Below are positions 1 through 9,958 of a stretch of 64,000 bases of DNA, piece by piece. The translations under genes and the position numbers were made by a program. A model generated the notes under the pieces. It was not told the DNA's origin. It did not search any database and saw only the letters and a program-made list of their open reading frames with translations. Each line of letters begins with the position of its first letter. The stretch's first letter is position 1. Location of the stretch: NCBI GenBank assembly GCA_029310945.1, contig JARJFC010000001.1:1-64000 (forward strand). The letters run 5' to 3'. This stretch comes from Leptospira sp. 96542 (GTDB taxonomy: Bacteria; Spirochaetota; Leptospiria; Leptospirales; Leptospiraceae).

Positions 1-129
1 CGTGAGCGATTCTGCGCAGGCACAGTCCGCCAAGACTGCGGGCATTGGGTCCGGCGCTTCCCTTGCAGGCGAGGGCACGCTTTCCATTCAGTTGGGGTCA
101 TGGAGTGGTGATGCATTCAGCGGTACGCC
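1..129 (+). other. GC-rich foreign segment, FliD-like coding fragment (probable chimera)
   Basis: By hand count this stretch is about 63% GC, far above the rest of the window. Frame 2 on the plus strand is open from base 2 to a stop at 136-138 and contains GTLSIQLGSWS and an SDSAQAQS segment. Both resemble the N-terminal part of proteobacterial flagellar cap protein FliD. The stop lies just inside the neighbouring 16S sequence, so the reading frame ends only because of the junction. Leptospira does not normally carry GC-rich flagellar genes next to rrs. Best explanation: a chimeric join or contaminant at the contig end. A real insertion into rrs is possible but unlikely. Confidence 0.6.
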
Positions 130-705
<576 letters not shown>

Positions 706-1737
706 ATGAGCCGATTTTTTTTGATATTACTTATGTCGCTTACGTTGACCGTCGCTACATCTGCCCAACCAACCCCAGGCGCAGAAAACAAAACTTCCCG
801 GTCGGGTTTACTATCACAGAGGTTAGAGAATCAAAAAGAAATCATCACTCTGTACCCAGGATTTCAATTCCGATCCACTAACATCACAGTTACTTCACCA
901 AACGGATCACAGTCGAGAATGAACGACTCTAGTCACGATAGTGTGAGAATATTTTTGGATGCCAAAACAAAAGACTTTCAGTTATTTCCCGCATTTGGAA
1001 CCTACATACTGGTTCAGAATTTCCACTTTGATCAATACAATCAATCCATCGATCTAAACTTAGGTGGCTACCTACCAACACAAAACCCGTCTCTCGCATC
1101 TCCTTTCCAAAGGGCAAATTTGGGAACTTATACAAAGGGTAATATAACAAACATAATGCCCATATTTTTTATCGGAGAAGAAGGCAAAGAAAATTTTCGT
1201 TTTGGGTTTGGTGTAGGTGTTAGTAATATCAACTTAAAAGGAAATCCGGATATGTATGATGGTCTTGGTACCCAAATACCCGTATCCATCCTCGCACGCC
1301 AAGGTTCAATTGAATCAAATATAAGTGAGATCGGACATCTATCCTTATTGAGAAACGGGAATCTCGAAAAAGATCCGATGAGTGTAGCTTTGCTTAGTAA
1401 TCTTGGGTCAGGTAACTTTTTGGAATTATTTGGTCTGTACCAACTATCAAAAGGCAATATGGATTTAAAAGATACCAACCCCTATACTCTTTACTGGATT
1501 CAGATTTTGAGTAACGGAGAACTCTCATTATTAGAAACCATAACTCTCGCTAATATGGGAAAATCTGATTTAAAATTTAAACAAAACCTCGCACCAAATA
1601 TTTATATGTTTTTTGAGGTGCCTCTTTGGGAAATTGTCTTTCGTTTTGGTTATGGTGGACCACTGTATTACGATGAAGGTTACCGATTTACATTTCGAAA
1701 CGTAGATATATCGACATATTTGCCTATCGATTTCTGA
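706..1737 (+). CDS. putative outer-membrane protein, function unknown
   Basis: A 343-aa protein that I cannot assign to a named family. Residues 1-20 form a clear signal peptide (SRFFLILLMSLTLTVATSA-Q). The mature part has alternating polar and hydrophobic residues, many Asn/Gly turns and a C-terminal phenylalanine, the usual signature of an outer-membrane beta-barrel. It is an isolated plus-strand gene after the rRNA leader and faces the chemoreceptor gene convergently. A short inverted repeat TGATA-caaaa-TATCA starts at its stop codon. The export prediction is firm; barrel topology is an inference. Confidence 0.7.
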   Translation: MSRFFLILLMSLTLTVATSAQPTPGAENKTSRSGLLSQRLENQKEIITLYPGFQFRSTNITVTSPNGSQSRMNDSSHDSVRIFLDAKTKDFQLFPAFGTYILVQNFHFDQYNQSIDLNLGGYLPTQNPSLASPFQRANLGTYTKGNITNIMPIFFIGEEGKENFRFGFGVGVSNINLKGNPDMYDGLGTQIPVSILARQGSIESNISEIGHLSLLRNGNLEKDPMSVALLSNLGSGNFLELFGLYQLSKGNMDLKDTNPYTLYWIQILSNGELSLLETITLANMGKSDLKFKQNLAPNIYMFFEVPLWEIVFRFGYGGPLYYDEGYRFTFRNVDISTYLPIDF

Positions 1738-1766
1738 TACAAAATATCATCAAAGGAAAAACAAAA

Positions 1767-1782
1767 TCAGTTTTAAAACTGA
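1767..1782. terminator. 16-bp palindrome between convergent genes
   Basis: TCAGTTTTAAAACTGA is a perfect 16-bp palindrome. It overlaps the last codons and stop of the minus-strand chemoreceptor gene and lies 30 bp after the plus-strand gene at 706. Its position between convergent genes suggests a transcript-end function, but there is no strong T-run. Confidence 0.3.
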
Positions 1783-3551
1783 AACCGAGAAACAATTTTT
1801 TCCATCGAATCAGAAATATTTTTGAGTCGCAAAGCTTCCTCTGAAATTTCAGAGAAAGTTTCTGAAATTTTTGTGTGGTTTTCCCAAAGGTTTTGCAAAT
1901 CTCCATTGGATCTTTCTGTATGATGATTTTGTTCTTTCATTTCTTCTGTGATTTGATTTGCATCATTCGAAAAGTTTTGCACCAAATTACGAAGTGATTT
2001 TACACTTTCGGAACTGACTCCGCTTGTTTTTCCAAATTGTTCGATTGTGTTGGATATATTTTCAAACATAAACTTAACACCATCGTTTTTTTCAATGATG
2101 TCTTTCATAGAAACCAAACTCTCAAGCGACGCAGTTTGCGAAAGTTTAACAACCCGTTTGATTTCTTCAATATTTTTGGCTGTTTCATCCGCAAGACGTG
2201 ACACCTCTCCTGCTACAACGGCAAATCCCCTACCCATATTACCTGCTCTCGCTGCTTCAATGGATGCATTCAAAGATAACAAATTCACCCTATCTGAAAT
2301 ATCTTCTACAATGGAAATGGTGGATTTAATTTGTTCATTCATCTGGTTCATGTTTTCTACTTTTTCGTAAGCGGATTGGATGGCGTCTTTCGCAAGTAAC
2401 ACTGTGGAAACGGAATCCATTGTGGACTTAGATAGTTTTGTTGCATTCTGGGATAGTTTGGTCATATCTTGGTTGACTTTTTCCAATTCATCCACCAAAT
2501 ACACCGTGTTTTGTTTTTGGGATAAAACCCTTGTGTAAGTTGCCTTCGAAAGTTCTTGGATTTGATGCACCGAAGAAAGTGTTGTATCCAAGATTTTTTT
2601 TTCGGAAGTAACTTGGTTTTCCACCGTATCACCTTTTGCTAAGATAGTTTTGGAAGTAAACAACAGGGATTCGGATTCTTTTTTTGCTGTATGAAAGTAT
2701 TCTTTGAGAGAACCAATAAATACGTTTAATTTTGTGATTGTATGGCTTAGATTGGTTGCCGACAACTGTGGCACAGAAGTTTGTAAGTCACCCTTAGATA
2801 GAGTTTCAATCGAAAGGTTGATATTGTCGATGTCAGTTTTAATCGACTTACTGCCAACGAATGAAACATAAATAATGATAACGACCATCATTAAAAAAAC
2901 CAAAGGCAGTTGGTAGAGTGAATAATGTGATTTAAAATCAAAATTCAAAATCAAGATTAGGTAGTATCCGAATGTCATGAGTGGTAACAGAGAAACCGCA
3001 ATCATCGTGTATAAATTACGTTTAAAAACACCAAAAATCTGGATTGCTGATTCTTCTAGTTTTACATTGGATAAATTTTTATCCTTTAAAACTGGGCTCA
3101 AACTCACTTCTGTTTGGAAATAAAATGCCAAATAAATAATTGGAACCATCATGATACAGGCATATGGCAACACAATGATGGATAACCACGGTATTTCTAA
3201 AAAATAATGAGCAAAGATGCTAAAGCCAAAAATGGAAACAGACCAGCGAACAAGGATGATACGACCTTCCCACCGAGGGTGCTCAAGTAATTCTTTTTTG
3301 ATTTGATAAAGTGGGATTTCGTTCGAATGGAAAAATGAAAACAATCGATTCAATCTTCGATAACGAAAAAACACTCCAATTGCAAGCGGGATGAGAGACA
3401 AAACAGAGCCCGTAATTGCCATTGTCAAAAGAGTCTTTTCATTAAAATCTGATGCAAAAATACAGAAATTAATAAAGTAAGGAAAAACCAAAAAATACAA
3501 AGGTGCTTCAATCGCTAATGTCAATTTTTGAATGAGTTTCTTTTGGTTCAT
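1773..3551 (-). CDS. methyl-accepting chemotaxis protein
   Basis: A membrane chemoreceptor of 592 aa that should signal to CheA/CheW. The N-terminal ~260 residues hold about six hydrophobic membrane segments with little periplasmic sequence, so a conventional periplasmic ligand domain is absent and sensing may be within the membrane. A HAMP-like linker and long coiled coils follow. The conserved signalling tip is [20 protein letters not shown], then [20 protein letters not shown] start at the ATG at 3551; the longer frame begins with TTG at 3572. The gene stands alone, so its cognate stimulus is unknown. Confidence 0.93.
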   Translation of the reverse strand: MNQKKLIQKLTLAIEAPLYFLVFPYFINFCIFASDFNEKTLLTMAITGSVLSLIPLAIGVFFRYRRLNRLFSFFHSNEIPLYQIKKELLEHPRWEGRIILVRWSVSIFGFSIFAHYFLEIPWLSIIVLPYACIMMVPIIYLAFYFQTEVSLSPVLKDKNLSNVKLEESAIQIFGVFKRNLYTMIAVSLLPLMTFGYYLILILNFDFKSHYSLYQLPLVFLMMVVIIIYVSFVGSKSIKTDIDNINLSIETLSKGDLQTSVPQLSATNLSHTITKLNVFIGSLKEYFHTAKKESESLLFTSKTILAKGDTVENQVTSEKKILDTTLSSVHQIQELSKATYTRVLSQKQNTVYLVDELEKVNQDMTKLSQNATKLSKSTMDSVSTVLLAKDAIQSAYEKVENMNQMNEQIKSTISIVEDISDRVNLLSLNASIEAARAGNMGRGFAVVAGEVSRLADETAKNIEEIKRVVKLSQTASLESLVSMKDIIEKNDGVKFMFENISNTIEQFGKTSGVSSESVKSLRNLVQNFSNDANQITEEMKEQNHHTERSNGDLQNLWENHTKISETFSEISEEALRLKNISDSMEKIVSRFQF

Positions 3552-3673
3552 ATTCCTAACAATCCACTCCAAATATAAGTTTTACAATCATTTCAAAATC
3601 ATTTATGAGTTTCACCTATTTTTGAAATTTTACAAAAGTAAGTTTGAAATAAAATCAGAATCGTTCAGTGGTT

Positions 3674-4888
3674 TTATTGTTTTTTCATTAGTTTGAGAAC
3701 TGTGATCTCAGCAGGGGCTCCCAAACGGAGAGGAGGCCCCCAATAACCAGTTCCCCTACTCACATAAATTTTGGTGTTTTTATATTGGTGTAAACCAGCC
3801 ACAAATTTTTGTGCAAAGTATATGAGTATATTTCCTGGGAAATATTGGCCTCCATGGGTATGACCCGATAATTGTAAATCAAATCCATATTTTGAAGTTT
3901 CATAGATACTATTGGGTTGGTGAGCAAGAACAATTTTATAATCGCAGAGTTCACCTCCTTCCATAGCTCGCTTGGGATTTGTTTGGTGGGAAGGCAACAT
4001 TTTTCCTGCACTTAAATCTGTCACACCAGCAATCAAAAGTTTTGCGTTGCCTACTTCCAATATTTTGTTTTGGTTTAGTAATACATTGATTCCGAGGTTT
4101 TGGATTTCAGGGATCCAAGATAAAACCCCCGAATAGTATTCGTGATTTCCCGTAACATAATACGTACCCAAATTTGTTTTGAGATCTTGTAATGGTGAGA
4201 GATATTTTTTTAGTACAGGTGCAGGTCCATCCACAAGGTCTCCTGTGATGGCGACAAGTCCAGGATGTATGGCATTTATACGACTGACTACCCTTTTTAA
4301 AAACTTCGCTTTGATGGTAGGACCAATGTGAATGTCTGAAATTTGTACAATTGTAAAACCCTGTAAATCATCGTGCAATCCGTCCACTTCCACATTCACA
4401 ATTTTGGTTTTAATCCTTATATGTGCATTGTAAACTCCAAGAGAACTGAGGCCAATGGCAAGACCGAGTGTGGTGAAGGCCAATGAAAATCCTTTTACTT
4501 CTGTCACTCCGTCCAATGGGAAACCCAAAGAAACGAGAAATTGAAACAAACTTTCTGAATAGGCCGATACAAACCCAAAATCCAATAATCGAAAAATATC
4601 CATACCTAAAACCAAAGTGAAAAGTATGGTAAAAAATCCGAAATTGGTGAAACTCAAATATGCGAAAAAAGTTTGTGTTTTTTCCTTTCGGCTCAATCGA
4701 CTAAAACCGTAAGTGATGGGAACGAGAAGAACCAGTAGCCCTACTAAAAGCCAGATGACATAAACAACAGAACCACCAAGGGAAAATCCAGTGATGAGCC
4801 GACTCGCCGAATAAAAATAAATAAATCCGAGTAAGGAAGTAAGAATGCTCAAAAAAATGATAAATTGTTTCAAAAGGAGGAACCTCAT
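3674..4888 (-). CDS. membrane-anchored metallophosphoesterase (YkuE/YaeI-like)
   Basis: A 404-aa protein. Four to five hydrophobic segments occupy residues 1-155, followed by a calcineurin-type phosphoesterase domain. The metal-binding motifs appear in order: DIHIG, GDLVDG, GNHEYY and LSGHTHGGQ, which would bind a di-metal centre. Relatives such as YkuE/YaeI act on phosphate esters at the membrane; the substrate here is not visible from sequence. The gene is divergent from mqo with about 57 bp between starts. It is transcribed alone. Confidence 0.88.
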   Translation of the reverse strand: MRFLLLKQFIIFLSILTSLLGFIYFYSASRLITGFSLGGSVVYVIWLLVGLLVLLVPITYGFSRLSRKEKTQTFFAYLSFTNFGFFTILFTLVLGMDIFRLLDFGFVSAYSESLFQFLVSLGFPLDGVTEVKGFSLAFTTLGLAIGLSSLGVYNAHIRIKTKIVNVEVDGLHDDLQGFTIVQISDIHIGPTIKAKFLKRVVSRINAIHPGLVAITGDLVDGPAPVLKKYLSPLQDLKTNLGTYYVTGNHEYYSGVLSWIPEIQNLGINVLLNQNKILEVGNAKLLIAGVTDLSAGKMLPSHQTNPKRAMEGGELCDYKIVLAHQPNSIYETSKYGFDLQLSGHTHGGQYFPGNILIYFAQKFVAGLHQYKNTKIYVSRGTGYWGPPLRLGAPAEITVLKLMKKQ

Positions 4889-4945
4889 TTCTTAGACAGT
4901 ATTTTGATTTCCTTTTGTACATATATTTCTTTCTATAGAAAAATC

Positions 4946-6460
4946 ATGAAACACAAAGATACCCCCCGAACCAAATCAGACGTTGTCCTCATAGGTGCAG
5001 GGATCATGAGTGCTACACTTGGCGTGTTACTCAAAGAACTATCACCTGGTCTTTCCATCACCGTCCTCGAAAGATTGGATGCTGCTGCTCGGGAGAGTTC
5101 CAACGCATGGAATAACGCAGGGACTGGACATTCTGCATTTTGCGAACTCAATTATACAATCGAAAACGAAGATGGTTCGATCGACATAAAAAAAGCTTTA
5201 AAAATTGCCGAATCTTTCGAAATCTCGAAGGAATTCTGGAGTTATCTAACAGACGTTAAAAGAATAATTGATGCTGAAGATTTTATACACGGTATCCCCC
5301 ATTACAGTTTTGTTTGGGGGGAAGAAAACGTTCGTTTTTTAAAAAGAAGGTTTGATGCACTCACCCAATTTGAGCTTTTCCAAGGGTTACAATATACGGA
5401 AGACAGAGACGAATTAAAAAAATGGCTTCCACTTGTGATGAATGGAAGGGATCCTGATTCTCCTGTGGCAGGCACCAAAATGGATTTAGGCACCGATGTG
5501 AACTTTGGAACACTCACCCGTGCGATGTTCAAATACCTAGAAACCTTTTCGGATGTACATGTTCATTATTTTGAAGATGTGAAAGATTTAGAACGAAATG
5601 AAAATGGTTCATGGCACCTAACATCGTACAATCTCCAAACTCAAGAAAAAGAACATTTTGAAGCTAAATTTGTTTTTATTGGTGCTGGTGGTGGATCACT
5701 CCCACTGCTCGAAAAATCAGATATCCCTGAAGCAGAAGGGTTTGGAGGATTTCCTGTGAGTGGCCAATGGTTACGTTGTAAAAACCGAGAGGTGATTGAC
5801 GCACATTTTGCAAAGGTGTATGGAAAAGCAAATGTAGGTTCTCCTCCGATGTCTGTACCCCATTTGGACACAAGGATCATTGACGGGAAAAAAGAACTTT
5901 TATTTGGACCTTACGCTGGTTTCACGACCAAATTTCTGAAAAAAGGATCATATCTTGATTTAGTAAAATCTCTTGAGTTCGACAATATATTTCCTATGTT
6001 ATCTGCAGGGATGCACAACCTTCCTCTCACAAAATACTTAATCCACCAAGCATTACAATCACATGAAGATCGAATTGAAGCTTTGCGTGAGTATTTTCCC
6101 AATGTAAAATCAGAAGATTGGGAACTTGTGGTAGCCGGCCAACGTGTACAAGTGATCAAAGCTGATGAGGAGGAAGGCGGGGTTTTGGAATTTGGAACAG
6201 AAGTGGTTTCTGCTAAGGACGGATCTCTTGCCGCACTTCTTGGTGCGAGCCCAGGAGCTTCCACTTCGGTATCCATTATGATTGAAGTACTTGGAGATTG
6301 TTTTCCAAACGAAATGAAAACAAAAAACTGGCAATCTAAATTGGAAGAAATGATTCCTAGCATCTTTCAATCGATGTCAAAGGATAGTCAAGTATGTATC
6401 GGCAGCCGTAAAACTACCGCTAAATCATTAAACCTCTCACACAAGGTTGGAGTTTCCTGA
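4946..6460 (+). CDS. mqo: malate:quinone oxidoreductase
   Basis: FAD-dependent, membrane-associated oxidation of malate to oxaloacetate with electrons passed to quinone; it replaces NAD-linked malate dehydrogenase in the TCA cycle. The protein is 504 aa, normal for the family. The N-terminus has the FAD-binding VVLIGAGIMSATLG followed by ERLDAAARESSNAWNNAGTG and HSAFCELNYT, all diagnostic of Mqo. The frame is open upstream to 4865, but that would overlap the divergent phosphoesterase start. The ATG at 4946 puts the dinucleotide-binding strand at the normal distance from the start. The rest of the TCA genes in this window lie elsewhere (24.1-29.6 and 37.7-39.0 kb). Confidence 0.96.
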   Translation: MKHKDTPRTKSDVVLIGAGIMSATLGVLLKELSPGLSITVLERLDAAARESSNAWNNAGTGHSAFCELNYTIENEDGSIDIKKALKIAESFEISKEFWSYLTDVKRIIDAEDFIHGIPHYSFVWGEENVRFLKRRFDALTQFELFQGLQYTEDRDELKKWLPLVMNGRDPDSPVAGTKMDLGTDVNFGTLTRAMFKYLETFSDVHVHYFEDVKDLERNENGSWHLTSYNLQTQEKEHFEAKFVFIGAGGGSLPLLEKSDIPEAEGFGGFPVSGQWLRCKNREVIDAHFAKVYGKANVGSPPMSVPHLDTRIIDGKKELLFGPYAGFTTKFLKKGSYLDLVKSLEFDNIFPMLSAGMHNLPLTKYLIHQALQSHEDRIEALREYFPNVKSEDWELVVAGQRVQVIKADEEEGGVLEFGTEVVSAKDGSLAALLGASPGASTSVSIMIEVLGDCFPNEMKTKNWQSKLEEMIPSIFQSMSKDSQVCIGSRKTTAKSLNLSHKVGVS

Positions 6461-6488
6461 TAAAAATTTTATAAATTTGGCATTTACA

Positions 6489-6543
6489 AATCAGATTCAC
6501 TTTTGTCGAAATTCAAAAACCACTCGCTCGAGTGAATCTGATT
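6489..6543. repeat. 13-bp perfect inverted repeat at the 3' end of the OmpA-like gene
   Basis: AATCAGATTCACT (6489-6501) and AGTGAATCTGATT (6531-6543) are perfect inverted copies separated by 29 nt. A second small repeat, CACTCG-CT-CGAGTG, lies inside (6521-6534). The outer arm covers the stop codon of the minus-strand gene, so its mRNA 3' end can fold into a nested hairpin. It probably acts as a transcript end or stability element between the convergent mqo and OmpA-like genes. Confidence 0.5.
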
Positions 6544-7723
6544 GATAAAATACAGAACCATAAGTGGAATTGAGAATTCGTTTCGGAGAAATCCCTTTTT
6601 CACGAATTACACTTGCGATTGTTACAGACCTTTCAAAACCTAAATCATAATTTTCGAACACTCCATCTCTCCCCATTTTGAATGGAGTTGTGTAGGTTAT
6701 GATGATTACATCGTGGTTTTTATATTCGTTTTGTAATTTTCGAACTATGGCATCTAACCGGGCTTTTCCTTCAGCATGGATGGCAAGTGAAGGCAAATCA
6801 AAAATCTCACTCGCAAGAAAGATAATTTTATCTTCCGTTACCTTGCTTTTAAAGTCTTTGGATTCGATTTGTTTGAATGTAGTCTCGTTTGTTTCATTTG
6901 GACTTGAATTGTTGGATGATAAAAATGAAACACCTGCTCCCAATTTAACTGAAGTTTCTTCATAATTCCCGTAATTTCGATAACCAGAAGTTGGAGCCTT
7001 ATAATTTACGATATATGTATTTGCATGCTCAATTTCAGAATATACAAAAAAACGATCGTTTATATGATAACGAAGCCCGATACCACCAAACAAACGATTG
7101 ACTGAACCTCCAAATTGCCGCTCTCTTCCTGCTCCCCCGCCAATTTTGATATATGGATCGAAAGAATTTTGTGACAAAGGATGAAAAAACAAATTTAGAT
7201 CTAAGGTAGCCGCTTGGAATATGGTGCCTCTCGATTGCGAAATAAAATCCAAATAAGACAACTGAAACAAGGTAGAAGTTAGATTGGTTTGGTCGTTCGA
7301 ATTTAGTGTTATGAATGTTTGGAAATTTGGATCTATTTTTTTCTCCCGAGTGGTTACGATGGATTGATCGGATACTGCTAAACCCAAACCGAAGTATTTA
7401 AAAAGCCCGTATTCAACTCCTATTTCTTTAGAATTACTCGATAGGATGGTTTGGTCATTTGCTATCCGATTGGTAAAATGATAGATTAAAAACAAACTGG
7501 TAGGATTTGTGTTATTCAAAACTAAGTTGGTTGGATAGTTATAAAATTCTAATTTTTTTTCTAAACTACCAGAGTTATTGCCAAACCCCAAGCTTCCGTT
7601 TCCAAAAAGATAAAGTTTACCTTTCGAAAAACCCTGAGCTGTCACTTCAAAGCTGACATTCGGAGTGATTATAAGTAGGAAGATTACGAAAGTTAATGTA
7701 AGGATTTTGATTCGTTTTAGCAT
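6497..7723 (-). CDS. outer-membrane beta-barrel protein with OmpA-like C-terminus
   Basis: A 408-aa secreted protein. After a signal peptide (about residues 1-30), residues ~30-255 look like an outer-membrane beta-barrel (GxGAG..., FFVYSEIEHA..., VKLGAGVSF). The last ~100 residues resemble a divergent OmpA/MotB peptidoglycan-binding domain: HAEGKARLDAIV, RSVTIASVIREKGI, RVVFEFR. Conservation of the OmpA core is weak, so peptidoglycan binding is an inference. I use the ATG at 7723; the longer frame starts with TTG at 7756 and would spoil the signal peptide. The gene is divergent from the oxidoreductase operon, 117 bp apart. Confidence 0.72.
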   Translation of the reverse strand: MLKRIKILTLTFVIFLLIITPNVSFEVTAQGFSKGKLYLFGNGSLGFGNNSGSLEKKLEFYNYPTNLVLNNTNPTSLFLIYHFTNRIANDQTILSSNSKEIGVEYGLFKYFGLGLAVSDQSIVTTREKKIDPNFQTFITLNSNDQTNLTSTLFQLSYLDFISQSRGTIFQAATLDLNLFFHPLSQNSFDPYIKIGGGAGRERQFGGSVNRLFGGIGLRYHINDRFFVYSEIEHANTYIVNYKAPTSGYRNYGNYEETSVKLGAGVSFLSSNNSSPNETNETTFKQIESKDFKSKVTEDKIIFLASEIFDLPSLAIHAEGKARLDAIVRKLQNEYKNHDVIIITYTTPFKMGRDGVFENYDLGFERSVTIASVIREKGISPKRILNSTYGSVFYQSDSLERVVFEFRQK

Positions 7724-7788
7724 TGGAGATGACCCTGCCCAAACCTCGCATCTCAATCAAGAATTTTTTTAAAAAAAATCTGCATCAC

Positions 7789-7816
7789 TGTCACAAAGGC
7801 ATAAACCCCAATCGTC
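7789..7816 (+). promoter_or_regulatory. candidate ECF41-type promoter
   Basis: TGTCACA (7789-7795), a 17-nt spacer and CGTC (7813-7816) lie 24 bp before the oxidoreductase start codon. From memory, promoters read by ECF41 sigma factors carry TGTCACA at -35 and CGTC at -10 with about 16 nt between. The sigma factor encoded two genes into this operon has the ECF41 sequence hallmarks, so this is probably its own autoregulated promoter. Confidence 0.6.
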
Positions 7817-7840
7817 TTGCTAATAACAAAAGGAGATTTT

Positions 7841-9007
7841 ATGAAGGAAAAAATTGTCATACTTGGTGCAGGTTACGGAGGCATTTTGGCTGCCAATCGA
7901 TTAGCAAAACAAGTAAACGATATAGAGATATTACTCATCAACGAATCGGACTTTTTTTATGAACGAGTGAGAAACCACGAGACAGCTGTCAGCGGAAAAG
8001 ATCACAAAATATCGATTACAAAACTCATTCGCCCAAAAATAACTTTTTTACAAGACAAAGTAAAACAGATTTCACCAAATAAAAATGAGGTGATTCTAAA
8101 CAAACAGACACTTGTTTATGATTATTTGGTGTATGCTTTGGGTAGTACGGCAGTTTCAAAATCAGAAAACGAAACATCTGTGACCCAATACGGAGAAGCA
8201 AAAAAAATATTTGAGAATTTTAACCAAGATACCTGTGGAAACATTACAATTTTAGGAGCAGGTCTCACTGGAATCGAACTTGCTTTTGAATGGAAAGAAA
8301 AATACCCTAAGACGAAAATCACAATCCTGGATAGAGGGGAATTTGCGGGTATCTTTTCTGATAATGTCAAAAAATACATAAGAGAAAAATGTGAAAAGAA
8401 CTCAATCACAATCAAAGACAAGACAAAGTATTTGAATTTTTTAAATGGTTTTGTCCATACAGAAGGGTCGGACCCTTTTCAATCAGATTTGGTTATCAAT
8501 TGTTTGGGGATGTTGTCCTCTGACATCGGCAAAATTTCAAATCTCCCAACCAACGACAAAAATCAAGTGATTGTGAATTCATATTTGCAAGTGAATCAAT
8601 ATTCGAATATTTTTTGCATAGGTGATTCAGCCTCTGTTAAAAATTCTTATCTACGATCAGGCTGTGTTACGGCCTTACCAATGGGCGCTTATGTTGCTGA
8701 TTCAATTGCAAACCGTATCAAATCAAAATCGGTTTCAAAATTTGATTTTAAATTTATTGGCAGATGTGTTTCGCTCGGTAGAAGCGATGGAATCATTCAA
8801 TTTACCAACCCGAATGACAGTCCCAAAAATTTATTTTTGAAAGGCAAATTTGCTGCCTTATTTAAAGAACTTGTTGTCAAGTTTACAGTGGTTTCATTAT
8901 ATTTGGAAAAAGTTTTACCGTTTCGTTTTTATTTTTGGCCGAAAGCTGATATTGAAACAATCAATTCAAAACAAAATGTACAACACCGTGAGTCTGTTAG
9001 CGTATGA
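7841..9007 (+). CDS. FAD-dependent pyridine nucleotide oxidoreductase (NDH-2-like)
   Basis: A 388-aa two-dinucleotide-fold flavoprotein. The FAD motif VILGAGYGGILAANRL is at residues ~5-20, the NAD(P)H motif ITILGAGLTGIELA near 130, and a C-terminal FAD-contact motif IFCIGDSASV near 260. It resembles type II NADH dehydrogenases and related quinone reductases. The natural acceptor is not visible. The ATG at 7841 follows AAAGGAG at a good distance, so it is preferred over the frame opening at 7817. It overlaps the sigma-factor gene by 4 bp (ATGA), implying translational coupling. Oxidoreductases are typical genomic partners of ECF41 sigma factors. Confidence 0.85.
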   Translation: MKEKIVILGAGYGGILAANRLAKQVNDIEILLINESDFFYERVRNHETAVSGKDHKISITKLIRPKITFLQDKVKQISPNKNEVILNKQTLVYDYLVYALGSTAVSKSENETSVTQYGEAKKIFENFNQDTCGNITILGAGLTGIELAFEWKEKYPKTKITILDRGEFAGIFSDNVKKYIREKCEKNSITIKDKTKYLNFLNGFVHTEGSDPFQSDLVINCLGMLSSDIGKISNLPTNDKNQVIVNSYLQVNQYSNIFCIGDSASVKNSYLRSGCVTALPMGAYVADSIANRIKSKSVSKFDFKFIGRCVSLGRSDGIIQFTNPNDSPKNLFLKGKFAALFKELVVKFTVVSLYLEKVLPFRFYFWPKADIETINSKQNVQHRESVSV

Positions 9008-9945
9008 CACAAAATATAAATATTTTTTTGGAACTAAAACCCTATTTATTTTCGATTGCGTATCGTATAACAGGTAGTTACCAAGACACCGAAGATATAT
9101 TACAAGAATCTTATCTTCGGTGGATTCGAGTAGATAAAAACAAAATTCAAAACCAAAAACATTATCTTGGAACAATTGTGGCAAGATTGTCGCTCGATCT
9201 TTTAAAAAAAGCATCTCGCAGAAAAGAAACATACATAGGGCCTTACTTGCCAGAACCCATTCCTGAAAAACTAAATGAGTATGAAGATCAAAAAATTGAT
9301 TTTGCATTTTTGGTTTTGTTAGAAACTCTGAACCCAGTAGAAAGAGCCGTTTTTATTTTGCGAGAAGCCTTTGGTTTTGAATATGAAACTATATCGCAAA
9401 TCGTAAACAAAACACACGCGAACAGCAGGAGGATATTCCAAAGAGCAAAAAAGGCAATTCAAAATCGACAGAAAAAATTTACACCCGATCCAAAGATCAA
9501 ATCAAAATTATTAACCGAATTTTTGTTTGCTTGTTACCGAAATGATACTAAAAACTTAACGAGGTTATTAAAAGAGGATGTAGTTTCCTATTCTGATGGT
9601 GGTGGTAAGGTACATGCTGCACGAATCCCAATTCCTGGGTTGGATAGAGTATTGACATTACTCAAACAAACGACTAAAAAAATTTCACCTAAAATGAATT
9701 TCTATTTTTGCGAGGCGAATGGACAAAAATCGATCGTTGGTTATTTGGATGGGCAGCCGAAAATTTTCCAAACCCTTCTGTTTGAAAACGATAAAATATG
9801 TGAAATCTACAATATACTAAACCCAGATAAACTGAAAGGTTTTCAAAATTTGGAACAGCTACAAAAAAATTCCTTTTTACAAAAAGCAAATTTTCTATAT
9901 TTTGTAAGATTTTACTGGCAACGGATTCTGACAAAAATAAATTAA
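9004..9945 (+). CDS. ECF41-type RNA polymerase sigma factor with SnoaL-like C-terminus
   Basis: A 313-aa extracytoplasmic-function sigma factor. Region 2 is at residues ~10-75 (AYRITGSYQDTEDILQESYLRW) and region 4 at ~105-155 (LNPVERAVFILREAFGFEYETISQIV). The extra C-terminal domain is the type found in ECF41 and SigJ proteins. Three ECF41 signatures are visible: YLPEP in the linker (canonical WLPEP), DGGGK near residue 200, and NPDKL near the C-terminus. In that family the C-terminal domain modulates sigma activity in place of a separate anti-sigma factor, and none is seen nearby. Probably autoregulated from 7789-7816. Confidence 0.92.
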   Translation: MTQNINIFLELKPYLFSIAYRITGSYQDTEDILQESYLRWIRVDKNKIQNQKHYLGTIVARLSLDLLKKASRRKETYIGPYLPEPIPEKLNEYEDQKIDFAFLVLLETLNPVERAVFILREAFGFEYETISQIVNKTHANSRRIFQRAKKAIQNRQKKFTPDPKIKSKLLTEFLFACYRNDTKNLTRLLKEDVVSYSDGGGKVHAARIPIPGLDRVLTLLKQTTKKISPKMNFYFCEANGQKSIVGYLDGQPKIFQTLLFENDKICEIYNILNPDKLKGFQNLEQLQKNSFLQKANFLYFVRFYWQRILTKIN

Positions 9946-9958
9946 AGCGAACATCAAA

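Noticed and set aside
4865..4945. Longer N-terminus for Mqo
   Set aside because: It would overlap the divergent phosphoesterase start and adds a segment absent from the family; the dinucleotide-binding motif is at the normal distance from the ATG at 4946.
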